Assembly (NCBI GenBank): GCA_003235365.1
Contig: QJWJ01000254.1
Coordinates: 53,664 to 117,663, forward strand
DNA: 64,000 nt
Origin: Deltaproteobacteria bacterium
GTDB lineage: Bacteria > Myxococcota_A > Polyangia > Polyangiales > Polyangiaceae
Reading direction: 5' to 3'
Position 1 is the stretch's first letter. Every line of letters starts with the position of its first letter. Shown in pieces: positions 63,847-64,000 of this stretch. The translations under genes were made by a program, and so were the position numbers. Below the pieces are notes generated by a model, which made no database searches, was not told the DNA's origin, and saw only the letters and a list, made by a program, of their open reading frames with translations.

Positions 63847-64000
63847 GCGGCGACATGCCGCTCCGCGGCCGTTTCCAGCGAGCCCTTGGCGGCAGTCGTC
63901 AAAGGTGTGGTCAGCCGGCGGCGGCGTTGCTCGGACGGGGGGAGAATAGCCGGCGAGCTCGACGGATGGCACGAACGAGTTCCCGTGACGAAAAGGGCTT
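63847..64000. other. Right window edge, no gene seen
   Basis: After the repeats, the last 150 bases show only the outer repeat copy and no convincing coding frame; a gene could begin or end just beyond the edge. Confidence 0.4.

Noticed and set aside
63402..63972. Minus-strand frames across the tRNA and repeats
   Set aside because: They translate to the well-known spurious peptide found antisense to tRNA genes (TIRTSDLCFRKALLYPTELRG-like text, cut here) and to the 91-bp repeat; not real proteins.

Overview
The window is high-GC chromosomal DNA with no sign of phage, plasmid, insertion sequence or CRISPR-cas genes. The gene content points to a Gram-negative bacterium with a meso-diaminopimelate cell wall: MurE has the DNPR motif, and a TamA/TamB outer-membrane pair and many Cys-lipidated proteins are present. 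The large von Willebrand lipoproteins, the PASTA domain on FtsI, the SpoVR/DUF444 pair and the codon bias fit a myxobacterium-like lineage (Myxococcota, formerly Deltaproteobacteria). That placement is an inference from gene style, not from a marker search.

Layout. Positions 1-275 hold a degenerate 41-bp repeat array, followed by moaB (-) and a lipoprotein gamma-glutamyltransferase (+). From 3230 to 20591 lies one long division and cell-wall (dcw) cluster on the minus strand, transcribed mraZ-rsmH-ftsL-ftsI-murE-murF-mraY-murD-ftsW-murG-murC-ftsQ-ftsA-ftsZ. Most junctions from mraZ to murC overlap by 1-31 bases, so they are probably translationally coupled. ftsA and ftsZ have leaders of 326 and 372 bases. 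murB and ddl, often found in such clusters, are absent. A strong sigma-70-type promoter (TTGACA, 17 bp, TACTTT), three TGG boxes at 10-bp spacing and an AT-rich inverted repeat lie upstream of mraZ. Further upstream on the same strand are a free-standing B12-binding protein and rsmE.

From 22173 to 31213 the plus strand carries two unrecognised exported proteins and the tamA-tamB operon. From 31241 to 45257 come a methyltransferase, an exported protein, an OmpR-type response regulator, an 837-residue VWA lipoprotein, uvrC facing a VanW-family gene, a TetR regulator, holB, thiE and a secreted Lys/Arg-rich protein. From 45208 to 60688 come a TPR lipoprotein, the SpoVR-DUF444 pair (without its usual kinase PrkA), purL, a divergent metallophosphoesterase, aconitase, PEP carboxylase and a CcmH-like protein. 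The right end has a HAD phosphatase, a second VWA lipoprotein and a tRNA-Arg(CCU) followed by a 91-bp tandem repeat.

Functional picture. The dcw cluster makes lipid II (MurC-G, MraY) and the septal machine (FtsA/Z/Q/L/W/I) under likely MraZ autoregulation. tamAB serves outer-membrane protein assembly. acnA and ppc face each other tail to tail and feed the TCA cycle. No wholly new multi-gene system was recognised. The best leads for novelty are the left-edge repeat array, the structured dcw control region, the duplicated-domain secreted protein at 43632, and the lipid-anchored TamA.
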